The notes under the pieces: generated by a model | The model's input: only the letters and a program-made list of their open reading frames with translations | Database searches by the model: none | What the model was told of the DNA's origin: nothing | Shown: piece by piece, positions 23,961 to 35,320 of the stretch | Layout of the letters: each line of letters starts with the position of its first letter | Position numbering within the stretch: position 1 is the stretch's first letter | NCBI GenBank assembly: GCA_025403435.1 | Contig: CM046347.1 | Span: 26,982,597 to 27,046,596 of the forward strand | DNA: 64,000 nucleotides | Direction: 5' to 3' | Source of the DNA: Artocarpus heterophyllus | Lineage: Eukaryota > Streptophyta > Magnoliopsida > Rosales > Moraceae | Position numbers and translations under genes: made by a program

Positions 23961-24159
23961 TTTAAGGGAAAAAAAGAGTAAAATAACATATTAAGCTAAA
24001 TTTTAGTAAATAATGTCATATGCTTTTCAAATATATCATACATAACATATCATGATAAATTGATTTGTATCGCATGAAAAATTGAGAACAAAAACCCTAA
24101 AATACTCTCATCTTTATATCCTATATATCTCTTACCCTCGTCTTTCACGGGCACCGCCA

Positions 24160-24810
24160 CCGACCATGTAAATACAATATGCATCAAGAAATACCATTTT
24201 TATCGTGTAAATACAAAATTCGCCTATGACTTCGTTGGATCACTGGTGGCTGAGAAATACAATATTTTTAAGGAAATATCATATTTACCATGTAAAAATA
24301 AAAATTCACCAACGACTTTGCTAAACCTCCGATAGGTGGAAAATACAATATTACCATATAAATACAAAAATACAACAGCGACTTTGCCAAACCACCGGCA
24401 GCCGAGAAATACAATATTTACCAAAAAATATCACATTTACCATGTAATACAAAAATTCACTAGAGACTTGTCGGACTGTCGGCGACTGGAAAATATAGTA
24501 CTTCACTTGAAGTCCTGCATTATGATGTAAATACAAAAATTCACCAGTGACTTTGTTGGACCGTTGGCGGCTGAAAAATATAGTATTTCACTTGAAAACT
24601 ATATTACCGTGTAAATATAAAAATTTATCAGCGACTATGCCGGACTATCGACAGCAGGAAAATACAATATTTAGCAGCAAATACATTATTTACAGTGTAA
24701 TATAAAAATTTTTTGACGACTTCGTTGAACTGTCGGTGATCGTATAAATACAAATTCATTGACGATTTCTTCGAACCATCACCGATCGGAAAATACAGTA
24801 TTTCACTTAA
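24160..24810. repeat. Minisatellite of diverged units upstream of CNL-A
   Basis: About seven imperfect tandem units of roughly 70-100 bp. Each has tgtaaatacaaaaattcacc, then a core like gcgactttgccggacc, then a (g/c)ggc(g/a)gc(c/t)g-type stretch, and then aaatacaatattt or aaatatagtatttcactt. The same array lies about 1 kb upstream of CNL-B and CNL-C. Non-coding. Confidence 0.75.
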
Positions 24811-24886
24811 ATTCCTTCTTATAAGCTAAAAGCCTCTCACATCTTAACAAAAAAAAAAAAAAAAACACTTTTCACCAAAACGTTAT

Positions 24887-25044
24887 GGCCCTATTTGTTC
24901 TTGTTCTCAGAATTTTTTGAAATATTTTTGTATATTTTTTGAGGCAAAAATTTTAAAAACACTTTCAGTATAATTTTCAAAAAATTCTCATTTTTCAAAA
25001 CAAAAATATTTTCACCTATTTTAAAAATAATACCAAACAGCCCC
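24887..25044. mobile_element. MITE-like element, unit 1 copy
   Basis: The ends GGCCCTATTTGT and ACCAAACAGCCCC are imperfect inverted repeats (reverse strand GGGGCTGTTTGG), with AT-rich palindromic middle (attttttgaaat, ttcaaaaaattctc). Present at the same place in all units, so it predates the duplication. No clear target duplication. Confidence 0.5.
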
Positions 25045-25059
25045 TATAGTTTTGGTCGA

Positions 25060-25345
25060 CAATGCTCACACGTCAAACATTTCACACTCTTATATATAGT
25101 TAGATAAATTATTTTGCACTGGTGTCTTTTCTCTCCTATAGGGTTTTATTCTTTTTCTTGGTGTGCCTCTCTCTTCTCTTTTTTAAAATCACAGTCCGAA
25201 TTTGCCTTTCGACTGGCCGTAGGACCCTGGCTCTAAAGGCAGCTCTTGGCCCACGACAAACTTGGTGATGGTGTTTATGTTGGAAACTACAATCAGTTAG
25301 GCATAGCGGAATTTTAAAAAATTTTAATGCCAATATATTAATTCA
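25060..25345. other. Conserved TATA-containing block, unit 1
   Basis: On the plus strand a good TATA-like box (cttatatatag, about 25090-25100) is followed 40 bases later by a pyrimidine-rich leader (ggtgtcttttctctcctata...). The rest is GC-richer and conserved in units 2 (40440-40725) and 3 (54395-54670). It looks like the promoter and first exon of a lost gene that pointed away from the CNL, but no protein is recognisable. A minus-strand frame of 65 residues through the same block is kept in all units, without a known domain. Confidence 0.35.
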
Positions 25346-28249
25346 TAATTTAATTCATACACAGGTTGCAACAATTTGTTTAACATAGTTGCATGTTTTT
25401 TCCTCTTGAAATGACACAGTTGCATGCTTAATTCCACCGACTTCTAGTTTTTTCTTTACCTAGTTGAGTATCATGTGTTACTAAGGTCCACATATCACAA
25501 TATTTCCGTTACATTTTTTCCCCTGATTCTTTTTTGCATTAATCTTTCTTCGGAGGGTTTTTGATAATCTAAACAATTAGTGTTGCTTCATACTTGTAGG
25601 CAAACAATGTCGCTCTTATGGATAATATAATCTATGCCCAGATTGAAAACTCCAGAAATTAAACGAATGGCAACTTGTGTAAACAAAGATGAAAAAGATG
25701 ATTAAAAAGACAGAAGATGGGTTTGCCTGTGCTATGCTAAAACCCAACTCATATTTATTTCAATTAAGAGCCCAAATGGTAAGTCATTTTTACAAAATCA
25801 TCATCTGATTAACCGGATATGTAGAAGAGCAGGTGATGATCAAAATCATTACCCCAAGAACAGTCACAACCATCGGACAAAAGATCAATGGCCGGAAAAT
25901 AAAAGTTCGAACCGTCCAAACAACTTCTACCGTTCGGACTATCTTTTTTACTAAAATGACTAAATAGGACAACTAAGAAACGTGGAGGAAAAAAGGTTGA
26001 AAAGTATGCCGCCGACTAAATCAAACAACATCGCCTTTAAGGTTGAAAGAAAGAGCGTGGAACATTACCGCAACATCTCATTTAAGTTTCACAACCACCT
26101 CATAAATGGTAGCCCTGTCACTCAGCAATTTGCTAACTGTTTAAAATGGACAGTCGAATATTTTTGGAACAGGTTGATCTGCCAAAAAAAAAAAGATCTA
26201 CTCTATATCGTTGAAACTAAAAAAACTTGTTACCACAAGAATTAAACAATGTCTCCATTGAATTTTTTTTTCCCTGCAAAGCCTCTCATACGCTATTTTC
26301 TCATATGTACATACTAAATTATTCACCCTCTAATTGGCCTACTAAATTTGTATTTCTCTCTCTATTTATGCACATAAATAATATTGAATTAACCATAAAC
26401 ATTTTTTTATTGAAACAGTATTTCAAATCCCTCAATTTTTTTGTCTATTTTTAAATCATATATTTTAGATGTCGCATATTAATTTTCATATCTAATTTGC
26501 CTGTAGAGGTAGTTTTTTTCCAATTAATTCTTAATTAAAAAAAAATTCTCAAGTATGCTCCTAGCTAAATATTTTTTCTCCTAGTGTTTTGAAATATTAT
26601 ATATAACTGCGGCCCCTATACATACATTTTTTCCAAGTATATTTTTTTCCTAATTATGTTGGTGAAATATTTCTCGAATGTGGCATGCTTAAACCTCTCC
26701 TACAGCCATATCAAATACTATTTTCTGAATTATACCAACTAACTCAGTCACAGTCTAATTTGCTTCACTATTCCTTTTAAAATGTTCTATACTTAAACGT
26801 ACTTAAATACTTGTTTTCAGAGAATATTAAATCAAGAAAAGATAAATTGCACTCATCACCTTTAAATTATCGCCATTGGCAAGTCAAATATTGAATTTAC
26901 AATTTTGACACTTGGGATATTGTATTTGAAAATCATTGTTAAGGTAATCTAATCAATAATAGACTTCAATTAATAAATAACTATTAGGGTCCAAAATGAA
27001 AAAGTTAAAAAATAAATAAATAAAAACTCCATGGTATAACTTGTCAACAAACGAAAAATTTGGTGTACACATGTGAACTATAACAAATTTCTAAATTGGT
27101 CTGATTTTCAAAATATATATTTTGTGGTCCAAGTTGTCAAAACATATTTAAAATGTACATGTAAATAATCAACCAATAATTAAGATAAACTCTTTAAAAA
27201 GAGCAAATCCACCTACTTAAAATTCAACAAACAAAATATGTCCACATGCGTTTAACTGGTATATATATATGTTCATATTTCATATTTCATAATATGTTGG
27301 TCAAGATTTGTGTTTTATATTCAATATTTTATATTGAGATGTTATTTTGGAAGATGTATATTTATTTGATCTTCCATAATAATCGTAGTGTTTGATGTCA
27401 ATTTTGTAGTTAATTTGCGTGCTTGAAAGTGGGAAAAATATGGTCATTAACCCAAAATATATTGTCCTCAAACGGGAGTAACTTCAATGATAGTACCATT
27501 ATTGGTTGTTTTCATAGTTATTAGTGTCCTTATAATAGATCCCATTTTGGTAATAACTCAGTGAAATATGAAAACAAAATAATCATGAATTTTAAATTGA
27601 TGAGAGCTATTCTACGCCAAGTAAATGCGAAGGCTAGTGGAAATTTTTGTGGCATTTATCCATCCCTTCGAAGATAGAGATATTTTCGTGGCATTGTTTT
27701 CATGTATAGTGTTTTTTTTTTTTTTTTTTGACAAATATAATTTTGAAGAAAAGAGGAACAAATTGCAGCAACATTTGTGTGTGAAATGCCTAATTGGATT
27801 CCATATGCAGTGATTTCTGCAGTTTGGGATAAGAGAAATTTGGGACGTCCAGCTGCAAACTTCAAAGGAGATTCTATTAAAGAACTTTTATTTTTATTTT
27901 TTTTGGTAGAAAAGGGGTTACTATCAAAGAATTATCGCTGAATACGCACAAGTCCTTTAAAAAGAAGGATTTTATGATTTTAGTGGTCCTACTTTGCTTC
28001 AATTGGTATAAATGAGGCAGGATTTCCTATTGTTTTCAGAGTTAAGCAAATCAGCAACCCCCTGTAAACCAAGTCGTTGTGGTAATCAAAGAATATGTAC
28101 AGATATTAAACACATTTTTTTATAATTGTTTTCCTCAAATACAGCTAAACAAATTTTGTTAAACACATTTTATTTTCACCCGTAAACCAAGTCGTTGTGG
28201 TAAAATACAGAAAAAAAAGTTCACACGTAAAAGCAATGGGAAAAAAATA
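25346..28249. other. Unit-1 spacer without a recognised gene
   Basis: Mostly AT-rich. It includes a minus-strand frame with a hydrophobic stretch (25790-25972) that is also open in unit 2 (41498-41680), and a plus-strand frame (25982-26245) whose middle (NISFKFHNHLINGSP) recurs in degenerate form at about 29260-29360. I do not call either a gene. The short TA run at 27259-27270 is expanded in unit 2. From about 27521 the sequence has no counterpart in unit 2 until 28850. Confidence 0.4.
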
Positions 28250-28510
28250 AAAAAAATACACGGCCCACATGTTAAGCAAAACATAGAGCTTTCTTTGAAA
28301 GAAAGGAAAGTTTGGTGAGATCTCTACCGCAGCTTACACGGAGGGGAAACAAGGAAACTGCTATTGCTTTGTGAAGGAAAAGTCTGGGTCAATAGGCAAA
28401 AGGGTGGAAGGCACTAAACAGACACAAGTGGGGCCTACACTTCTTTTTCCAGTGGCACGAGAGCTTGTTAATTTCATCAGAGAAAAGATAAATCACTCCA
28501 GGGCAAGCGT
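28250..28510 (-). repeat. Orphan copy of CNL upstream module X
   Basis: This matches the CNL-A upstream region 23270-23510 (gaaaggaaagtttggtgag, gcagcttacacg, ggtggaaggcactaaacag, gagcttgttaatttcatca) but no CNL coding sequence is attached. On its left it is fused to the end of module Y (agagctttctttgaaag). It is probably a scar from deletion of a CNL copy. Confidence 0.7.
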
Positions 28511-29339
28511 TGTGATACTGTTCTTTATATTATTTTCTCCCAAATTAGCATGAAAAGAAAAGTATCCGTCAGCACGGAAAAGGGTGGAAGGCTCTAAAAA
28601 GAAAACTTGATTATCTATTTTTTAAATATTACAAATTAAAAGCCTAATTCCACCTCAAATGAAAATATGCGAAACAAAAAATTAAATAAGAACACATATA
28701 AAATTTATAATAGTTGCTTACTACGTTAATTTTTAACTGTGGTAAATAATTTACTATGATAATAAAAAAGTTTATAAGAGAAAATTTACACACTCTCTCT
28801 AAAATTCTCTCTTGCTTTATATTTTCTAAGTTTTTAAAAAAAAAAATCTTTCTATCCCTTATTTATAGATTTACAACAAATAGAAAACAAAAAAACCTCA
28901 AGATCAAAATGTCCCCTTGTCCAGTCTCGGAAGCGCACGGCCGCGTCCTTCTACTGGTGCGGCCGCATGTGTTTGGCTTCGCTTCAAATTTTGGCCCTAC
29001 TGGGCGCTGTATGGCCGTACGAGTTTCATGGAGATAGCACGAAAGGCATAAATTAAACTCCACACTTTATAACATTTTATCCATTCAAAAACTGAAGAGT
29101 ACTTAAAAAGAAAACTTATTACAACTTCCATTATGAGTCAAATTATTATTTTGCTCTCACCTACAAACTTAATAAATATTAATTAATCAATGGATTGTTA
29201 ATTATTTGATCATTTATTTTATTTTTTCCCTGTCAAACCCTAATTAATAAAAGGAAAACAATTTTCTTAACATCGCGTTCAAGTTTCACAACTTGCCCAT
29301 AAATGGTCTCAGATTAAAGTAACCCTGTCAATCAGCAAT
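28511..29339. other. Unit-1 spacer, no gene
   Basis: AT-rich except 28910-29040, a GC-rich patch (gaagcgcacggccgcgtcc...) conserved at 43340-43460 in unit 2. Short open frames through this patch on either strand have no recognisable motif. Confidence 0.45.
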
Positions 29340-30240
29340 TTTCCTAATTGGTCAAAATTGACAGTCCAATATCATTAAAACAACTAGCTGCAACTTGACA
29401 AACAACAATTGTTGCCTTAATTTCATCTACTCTACGTTTTTTTTTTTTAAAAAAAAAACAACAAAACAAAACAGAGAGAAATAATGTTGTCATTGCAGCC
29501 ACTAAACGATGCTGTAAAAGACAGAAAAAAAAAAAAAAAAAGTTAGCACGTAAAGCAAAGGAAAAAAAAAAAATACTCGGTCCACATGTAACGCAAAGCA
29601 TAGAGCTTTCTTCGAAAGAAAGGAAACTTTGGTGAGATCTCTCTTGCAGCTTACACGCAGGGTCAACAAAGGAGACTGAACTCCGGGTTGTGCTATTGCT
29701 TTGTGAAAGAAAAGTTAGGAAAAAGGTCGATCTACCATTCTTTTTCCAAGGGTACTCACTGGACAGCTTAATAATTTCATCAGAGAAAAGATAAATCACT
29801 TCAGGGTCCAAAAAAAAAAAAATTTAATATCTGGCTAGCACGTTAAGGGAAACAATTAGCTGCAGCTTGACAAACAAGAATTATTGCCTGAATTTTATCT
29901 GCTCTTTGTTTAAAAAACACAAAACAAAATAAAAACAAAACAAAACAAAAGGGGGAGAGATAATGTTGTTATACTAAATGATGCCGTAAAAGACAAAAAA
30001 AAAAAAAAAGGCAAAGAAAAAATACTTAGTCACATGTAAAGCAAAGCACAGAGCTTTCTTGGAAAGTTCCTACAAACCTGATGATTGAATTCAACCCTGA
30101 CTAGCCCTTTTTCCTTTTAGTTAAATCAAATAACAAAAATAAAATGAGATTAAACAGGAAAAAAAAAAAACAAAACAGAGAGAGATAAAGTTGTTATTGC
30201 AGCCACTAAATGATGCGGTAAAAGACAACCAAAAGTTTAA
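29340..30240 (-). repeat. Orphan CNL upstream modules, order Y-X-Y-Z, unit 1
   Basis: Module Y (about 29370-29610), X (29610-29815), a second Y (29840-30060) and Z (30060-30230) follow each other with no CNL between. Shared phrases include caacttgacaaacaa, gagctttcttcgaaag, ggtgagatctctcttgcagc and ccctgactagcccttttt. The same arrangement is found at 43790-44650. Confidence 0.7.
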
Positions 30241-30670
30241 TTAGTTTGATCATGTATAAATTTAAATTATTAATGTGTCATAATTTAAATATCGTCATTT
30301 GCGTTAATTAAATTTTATATATAAAATTTTGTTTCCATTTTGAATGATTTAGTTTTTGATTTAACATTTTAATTCTTGAAATATCCACTATTTTTTTTTT
30401 AAACTAAATTCCATTGACAACCTTATGTTTTACATAAATTACAGTGACACCCCGTGAACAAAAACTAATCACACTAACAACCCCTGACTATTCAAAAAAA
30501 TTATGAAAATACCCCTCTACCATGAGGCTTGACCATTAATCTAGTTTTACTTACATTACAGTTATACTCCTTGGACCAAAACTAATTATCCTAACAAACA
30601 AGAATTTATTGCCTTAATTTGATCTACACTATGTTTTTAAAACAATATTATTGCATCCAGTAAATGAAGT
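30241..30670. other. Spacer ending at the duplication junction
   Basis: AT-rich, non-coding. It ends ttgcatccagtaaatgaagt, which is joined to the middle of the Copia protease at 30671. Conserved at 44651-45113. The last bases resemble module Y (attgcagccactaaatgatg). Confidence 0.6.
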
Positions 30671-30676
30671 GATCAT

Positions 30677-33600
30677 ATGACTGGTTGCTCCAAGTTGTTG
30701 TCATTTTATAGTCTCTATGTAGGCAATATAAAGGTCAAGATTGTCGACGGTTTACTCTCTGTCATTGCCATGAAAGGAACAGTCAAACGTACTCCCTTGT
30801 TAATTCTTCATGATGTTCTTCATGTCCCCAATTTATCTTGTAATTTGTTGTCCATCAGTAAAATCACTTCTGATCAGCAGTGTCCAGCTAATTTTTATTC
30901 ATCTTATTGCAAGTTTTGGGAATTGACTACAAGGAGGATGATTGACAGTGCTAGGGAAAATGATGGACTCTACTATTTTGAAGATGGATCTGATTGGAAT
31001 GGACAATGTCAAAGTACTTGTTTAAATTCTGCTTTTGCTCTCAAGGATAGTGATATTATGTTATGGCATTATAAGCTAGGCCATCTTAATCTTCAATATT
31101 TAAAACAATTGTTTCCAAATCTATTTCGGAATAAGAATCCATCTTTTTTTCAATGTGAAGTATGTCAGTTTGGTAAACATCATTGTGCATCTTTCTTCCC
31201 TCAACCTTACAAACTTACCACACCATTTATTGTGATCTATAGTGATATCTGGGGTCCATGTTGAACACCTATATTTTTCGGTAAAAAGTGGTTTGTAATT
31301 TTTATTAATGATCACACAAGATTAAGTTGGGTTTCTTTAATGAAAGAAAAATCTGAAGTAGAAGAAATTTTTAAAAACTTTTACACCATGAAACAAACAC
31401 AATTTCAAAAACCCATTCAAATTTTACGAAGTGATAATGGTCGGGAGTATTTCAAAAAGTGTTTTGAGTAATTTTTTCCTTGAAAAGAGAATTATTCACC
31501 AAAGTTCTTGCATTGACACTCTACAACAGAATGGTTTGGCTGAAAGAAAAAATAAACACCTATTGGAAGTAGCTCGGGCTTTACTTTTTGCTAATAAGGT
31601 ACCAAAATATCTTTGGGGGGAAGCGGTTCTTACTACTACATATCTTATAAATCGAATGCCTAATAGAGTTTTGAACTTTAAAATACCTCTTGATGTGTTT
31701 TATAAATTTTACCCAACAAATAGGCTATCTTCTTCTTTACCCTTTAAAGATATTTGGTTGTACTGTATTTGTTCACATTCATAATCATAATCGTGGAAAA
31801 CTTGAGCCCTAAGCCACAAAATGTGTGTTCGTTGGCTATGCTCCTAATCCAAAGGGGTATAAATGCTTTGATCATATTTCCAAAAAAATATTTGTTACCA
31901 TGGATGTTACGTTTTTTGAATAACACTCATATTTCACACCTCATCTTTAGGGGGGAACCAAACTGAAGATTCAATGTCTCACGAAGATACTCAAAATAAT
32001 TCTCCTCCCACCTTGGTCATTCTACCTGAAGATACTCAAAATAATTCTCCTCCCACCTTGACCATTCCACTTGAAAATTCAGATGTATTCATACCGAATG
32101 GAAGTAGACCCGGTGTTTTAGATACTAAAGATCCGTTTGGTTCGAGTATTTGAATAGAGTATTTGAATGAAGATTTAAATTTTTATGAGAGAAAATACTG
32201 TAGCAAAATAATTCGAACCGTGATTTGAGTATCGAAACAAACAGGCCCTAAGAATGCATGTTCTCCTACTTTGCCATCTCATAATGATCATGACTCCATG
32301 AATTCTAACAAGGAAGCTACAGGGTTAAAACCATTTGGCATTGTCTATTCAAGACAGAAGGCAACTTAAAAGAACGGACCTTCCAATCCCTTGCACTGCC
32401 TAGAGTCCGTGATTCCCTAGGTAATGTTCTTATTGACTCTCCACAAAATGCTCAACCTAGTTCATTTTCAAATTCTAAGTCTCCATGTTCGGTAACTGAG
32501 CCAAGTACCAATTTTGAGTCAAATAATTCCAACCTTTCCATAGCACACCAAAAGGGTGTGCGATCCTATACCCAACATCCCTTATCCCATTATGTGTCTT
32601 ACAAAAACCTCTCACCTCTCTTTCGTGGCTTTATCTCATAATTGTCTTGTATGGAGATTCCTGATAGTGTGTAGATGCTCTAAAAGTCCCTGAGTGGAAG
32701 GATGCTATTTTAGAGGAGCTGACGGCCCTTGAGAAGAACAACACATGGGAGTTAGTAGACCTGCCAAGAGGAAAGATAGCTGTAGGGTGCAAATGGGTGT
32801 TTACCATCAAGTAAAACTCTAATGGTTCCCTAAAATGATACAAAGCATGATTGGTTGCCAAGGAATTCACTCAAACCTACGGCATTGATTACTTAAAAAC
32901 TTTTGCTCCAATTGCAAAATTGAATACCGTAAGAGTTCTCTTGTCACTTGCCGCAAACCTTGAGTGGCCTCTATAGCAATTGGATGTTAAGAATATATTT
33001 CTCAATGGAGACTTAGAGGAAGAAGTGTACATGGATGCACCTCTAGGATTTGATGAAAAGTTTGGTACAAAGGTGTGTAGACTGAAGAAATCTTTATATG
33101 GGTTGAAACAGTCGCCGAGAACTTAGTTTGAGAAATTTACTCAGTTCGTCAAAAGTCAAGGGTACTCTCAAGGGCAAGTTGATCATACAATGTTCATTAA
33201 ACATTCACAGGATGGGAAAATAGTTGTGCTGATTGTGTATGTGAATGATATAATTCTCATAGGAGATGATGTATTTGAGATAAACTGGTTGAAAAGTTCC
33301 CTTTTCTTAACATTCGAGATCAAGGACTTAGGACCTATGAGATACTTTCTTGGTATGAAAGTTGCAAGATCAAAGAAGGGAATTGTTGTCTCCCAACAAA
33401 AATATGTTCTTGAGCTTCTTAAGGAGACTGGGATAAGCGACTGCAGACCAATAGATACTCCAATTGATCCCAATCAGAAACTTGGAGACGACAAAGAAGG
33501 TGATCCAGTGAATACAGCTCGTTATCAACATTGCAAAAAATCTAATACAACATGACCATACGAAACAAGTGGAAATTGACAGACACTTCATCAAAGAAAA

Positions 33601-33735
33601 GATTGATTGTATAGCTATTTGCATGCCTTTTGTCCCTACTATGCAACAAATAGTTGATATTCTCACCAAGGGGTTGTTAGGCCTAATTTTGAGCTTTTTG
33701 TAAGCAAATTGTGCATGATTGATATCTATGCACCA
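30677..33735 (+). pseudogene. Decayed Copia pol, copy 2
   Basis: It starts at HMTGCSK of the protease. GAG-pre-integrase (LWHYKLGHLNLQYL, CEVCQFGKHH) is better kept than in copy 1. In the integrase core a TGA follows GPC (31262-31264), and the second Asp is retained (ILRSDNG). A TAA or TGA interrupts the frame at several later places, and reverse transcriptase reads YVND where YVDD is expected (33238-33249). RNase H has the same large internal deletion as copies 1 and 3, near 33540. No intact domain set remains. Confidence 0.85.
32129..32248. mobile_element. Harbinger-type MITE inside Copia remnant 2
   Basis: A 120-bp insertion absent from Copia remnant 1 (which reads gatactaagaatgc without a break). 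It is flanked by TAA at 32126-32128 and 32249-32251. Ends AGATCCGTTTGGTTCGA and (reverse strand) GGGCCTGTTTGTTTCGA form the inverted repeat. It is the inverted counterpart of 3059-3165. It inserted after unit 2 was formed. Confidence 0.85.
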
Positions 33736-33747
33736 ACTTGAGGGGGG

Positions 33748-34001
33748 TGTTGGATTTGTAGGAGCTAATAAGGCTATTCTAGGATTGTGAAACATGTGCA
33801 TTAATTGTAGTTGTAGGAAATTGACTACTTTGTTGCATAGTTAGACATTTAGTTACCTAATGTTAGGCTACCTAAATTAGGTATAGAGTCAATTAGAGAA
33901 TCCCACTAGGATTTGTTTTCCCATTAGCTATGTAGCACTACATGATGCCATTTACAATCCTTCAAATAGCAGTAAAGATTATTGTTCTCTCAGAAACTAC
34001 A
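33748..34001 (+). repeat. 3' LTR of Copia remnant 2
   Basis: Begins TGTTGGATTTGTAGG after a polypurine tract (gagggggg) and ends ...GAAACTACA; about 254 bp, matching 18320-18575. Confidence 0.8.
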
Positions 34002-34799
34002 GTTATCTTGGCATATATTTAAACGTATAAGCAAAAATGATTCATTTGGCCAAAGATATGGTTACAATGAAGAAGAATATACAATTTCTTGCAAAAGAAT
34101 AGTCCTAGGTTCTTTACCCGACTCAAGAAAAACCAGAGCAAAATGTAAAATTCACTAGATTTAAAAAAAGAACATTACAATAAATCCTTATTGTCCAATG
34201 TAGTATCTACCTTTGTAACTTTCTGCTCATCAGCTTGTCCAATGTAGCATCATGATCCTAGGAACTTGGTAGCCTAACTTTGAATTTTGTGTCAGTATTG
34301 CAAGTCGTTGTGGATGCATATATGGCCAAAGGCAAGACCGTATTTAATTGCAGATTATATTCGAACTTTGGAACACCACTTCTGTTGAATAATTAAGCGG
34401 AGGATAACATTAGGAAGCAATGAAATTAAAGTGAGATGTTATTTGAGCACATGTATAATAATGCTTTCTAAAGGGGCTGTTAATTAAACAATAACAAATA
34501 TTACCTTCCAAACAAAATATAACTTTGTATTGTAGGAGATGTGGAAACAATGGATCAAGAGTATCGGCGCCATACGATGAACAAGCATGTACAGGATATG
34601 CATGGATGACCAGGGACGTTATCTTCTGAGCAATCACAAAACCACGCAGCGAGGCGTACAAGGTTTTATAGATTCTTCTAAAAGAATATCCAAATCCTCC
34701 CTCAAGAAATTACCACTGTCTTTGAAATAGCATTAGCAAGACCTTGGCGTTGTCCCTAATAAGACCTTAGTTTAGACAACTGGGAGCTTCAAAGCTCAC
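34002..34799. other. Conserved spacer downstream of CNL-B
   Basis: Unit-2 counterpart of 18576-19373. The plus-strand frame that is open in unit 1 has two stops here. Possible 3' untranslated exons of CNL-B on the minus strand; the putative intron is 34800-35304. Confidence 0.45.
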
Positions 34800-35320
34800 C
34801 TGCTTAAACATAAACTAGATCAGTTAAACAAAAAAAAAAAAAAAAAAAACAAAAACTATATATTTGATAAGAAAGTGCACCTTATATTTAATAAATTTAA
34901 TGTTCTAATTCAATAATTTACTTTCCTATTACAAATGTAGAACGCTAGCATAGAGGGAGCATATTAGGACCTCAAGCACGTATCTAAATATTGACTTCTG
35001 AAGAACAGAACAAAAGCAACTCTTTTCAATTTTTTTAGTTATTGATGGACAACAAAATGCAGCTCTTTTAAATATTTTTTTTTTCAATTTTTTTCCTTTT
35101 AATATTTTCAAATGATAAGTTAAAGCACTCTTTTTTTTTTAAGTTTCAGATATACAAATTTGGAATCAAACGGTACAGATATTGTTTCATATATATAAGT
35201 AAAATGGAGGAGAGAACAAAAAAAAAGAGAAGAATACACATGATGAATTGTAACGAAACAAACTTGTTGTTCAAAACCAAGAGAACATTGAAAAACGAAA
35301 TTACCTGGGAAGCCCTACAC

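Larger units (their letters stand above)
15339..30670. repeat. Tandem segmental duplication, unit 1
   Basis: First of three directly repeated segments. It starts inside the Copia protease region (gatcatatgac) and ends with the phrase cactaaatgaagt-like at 30658-30670. The order inside is Copia remnant, spacer, CNL-A, upstream modules, minisatellite, MITE-like element, TATA block, extra upstream modules. Compared with unit 2 it lacks about 327 bp at 25479 (40860-41186 in unit 2) and has about 1.3 kb more at about 27521-28850. Confidence 0.85.
30671..34001 (+). mobile_element. Ty1-copia remnant 2 (cut at the duplication junction)
   Basis: Homologous to 15339-18575 throughout, including the 3' LTR and the same flanking sequence. 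The left edge is the duplication junction, not a transposition end. A 120-bp MITE has inserted in it. Confidence 0.9.

Noticed and set aside
23435..23989. Phe/Leu-rich hydrophobic minus-strand frames upstream of the CNLs
   Set aside because: They come from A-rich runs and aaacaaaaca repeats on the plus strand, not from membrane proteins.
24160..24810. CRISPR-like array
   Set aside because: Units are imperfect and contiguous with no spacers, and this is plant nuclear DNA; it is a minisatellite.
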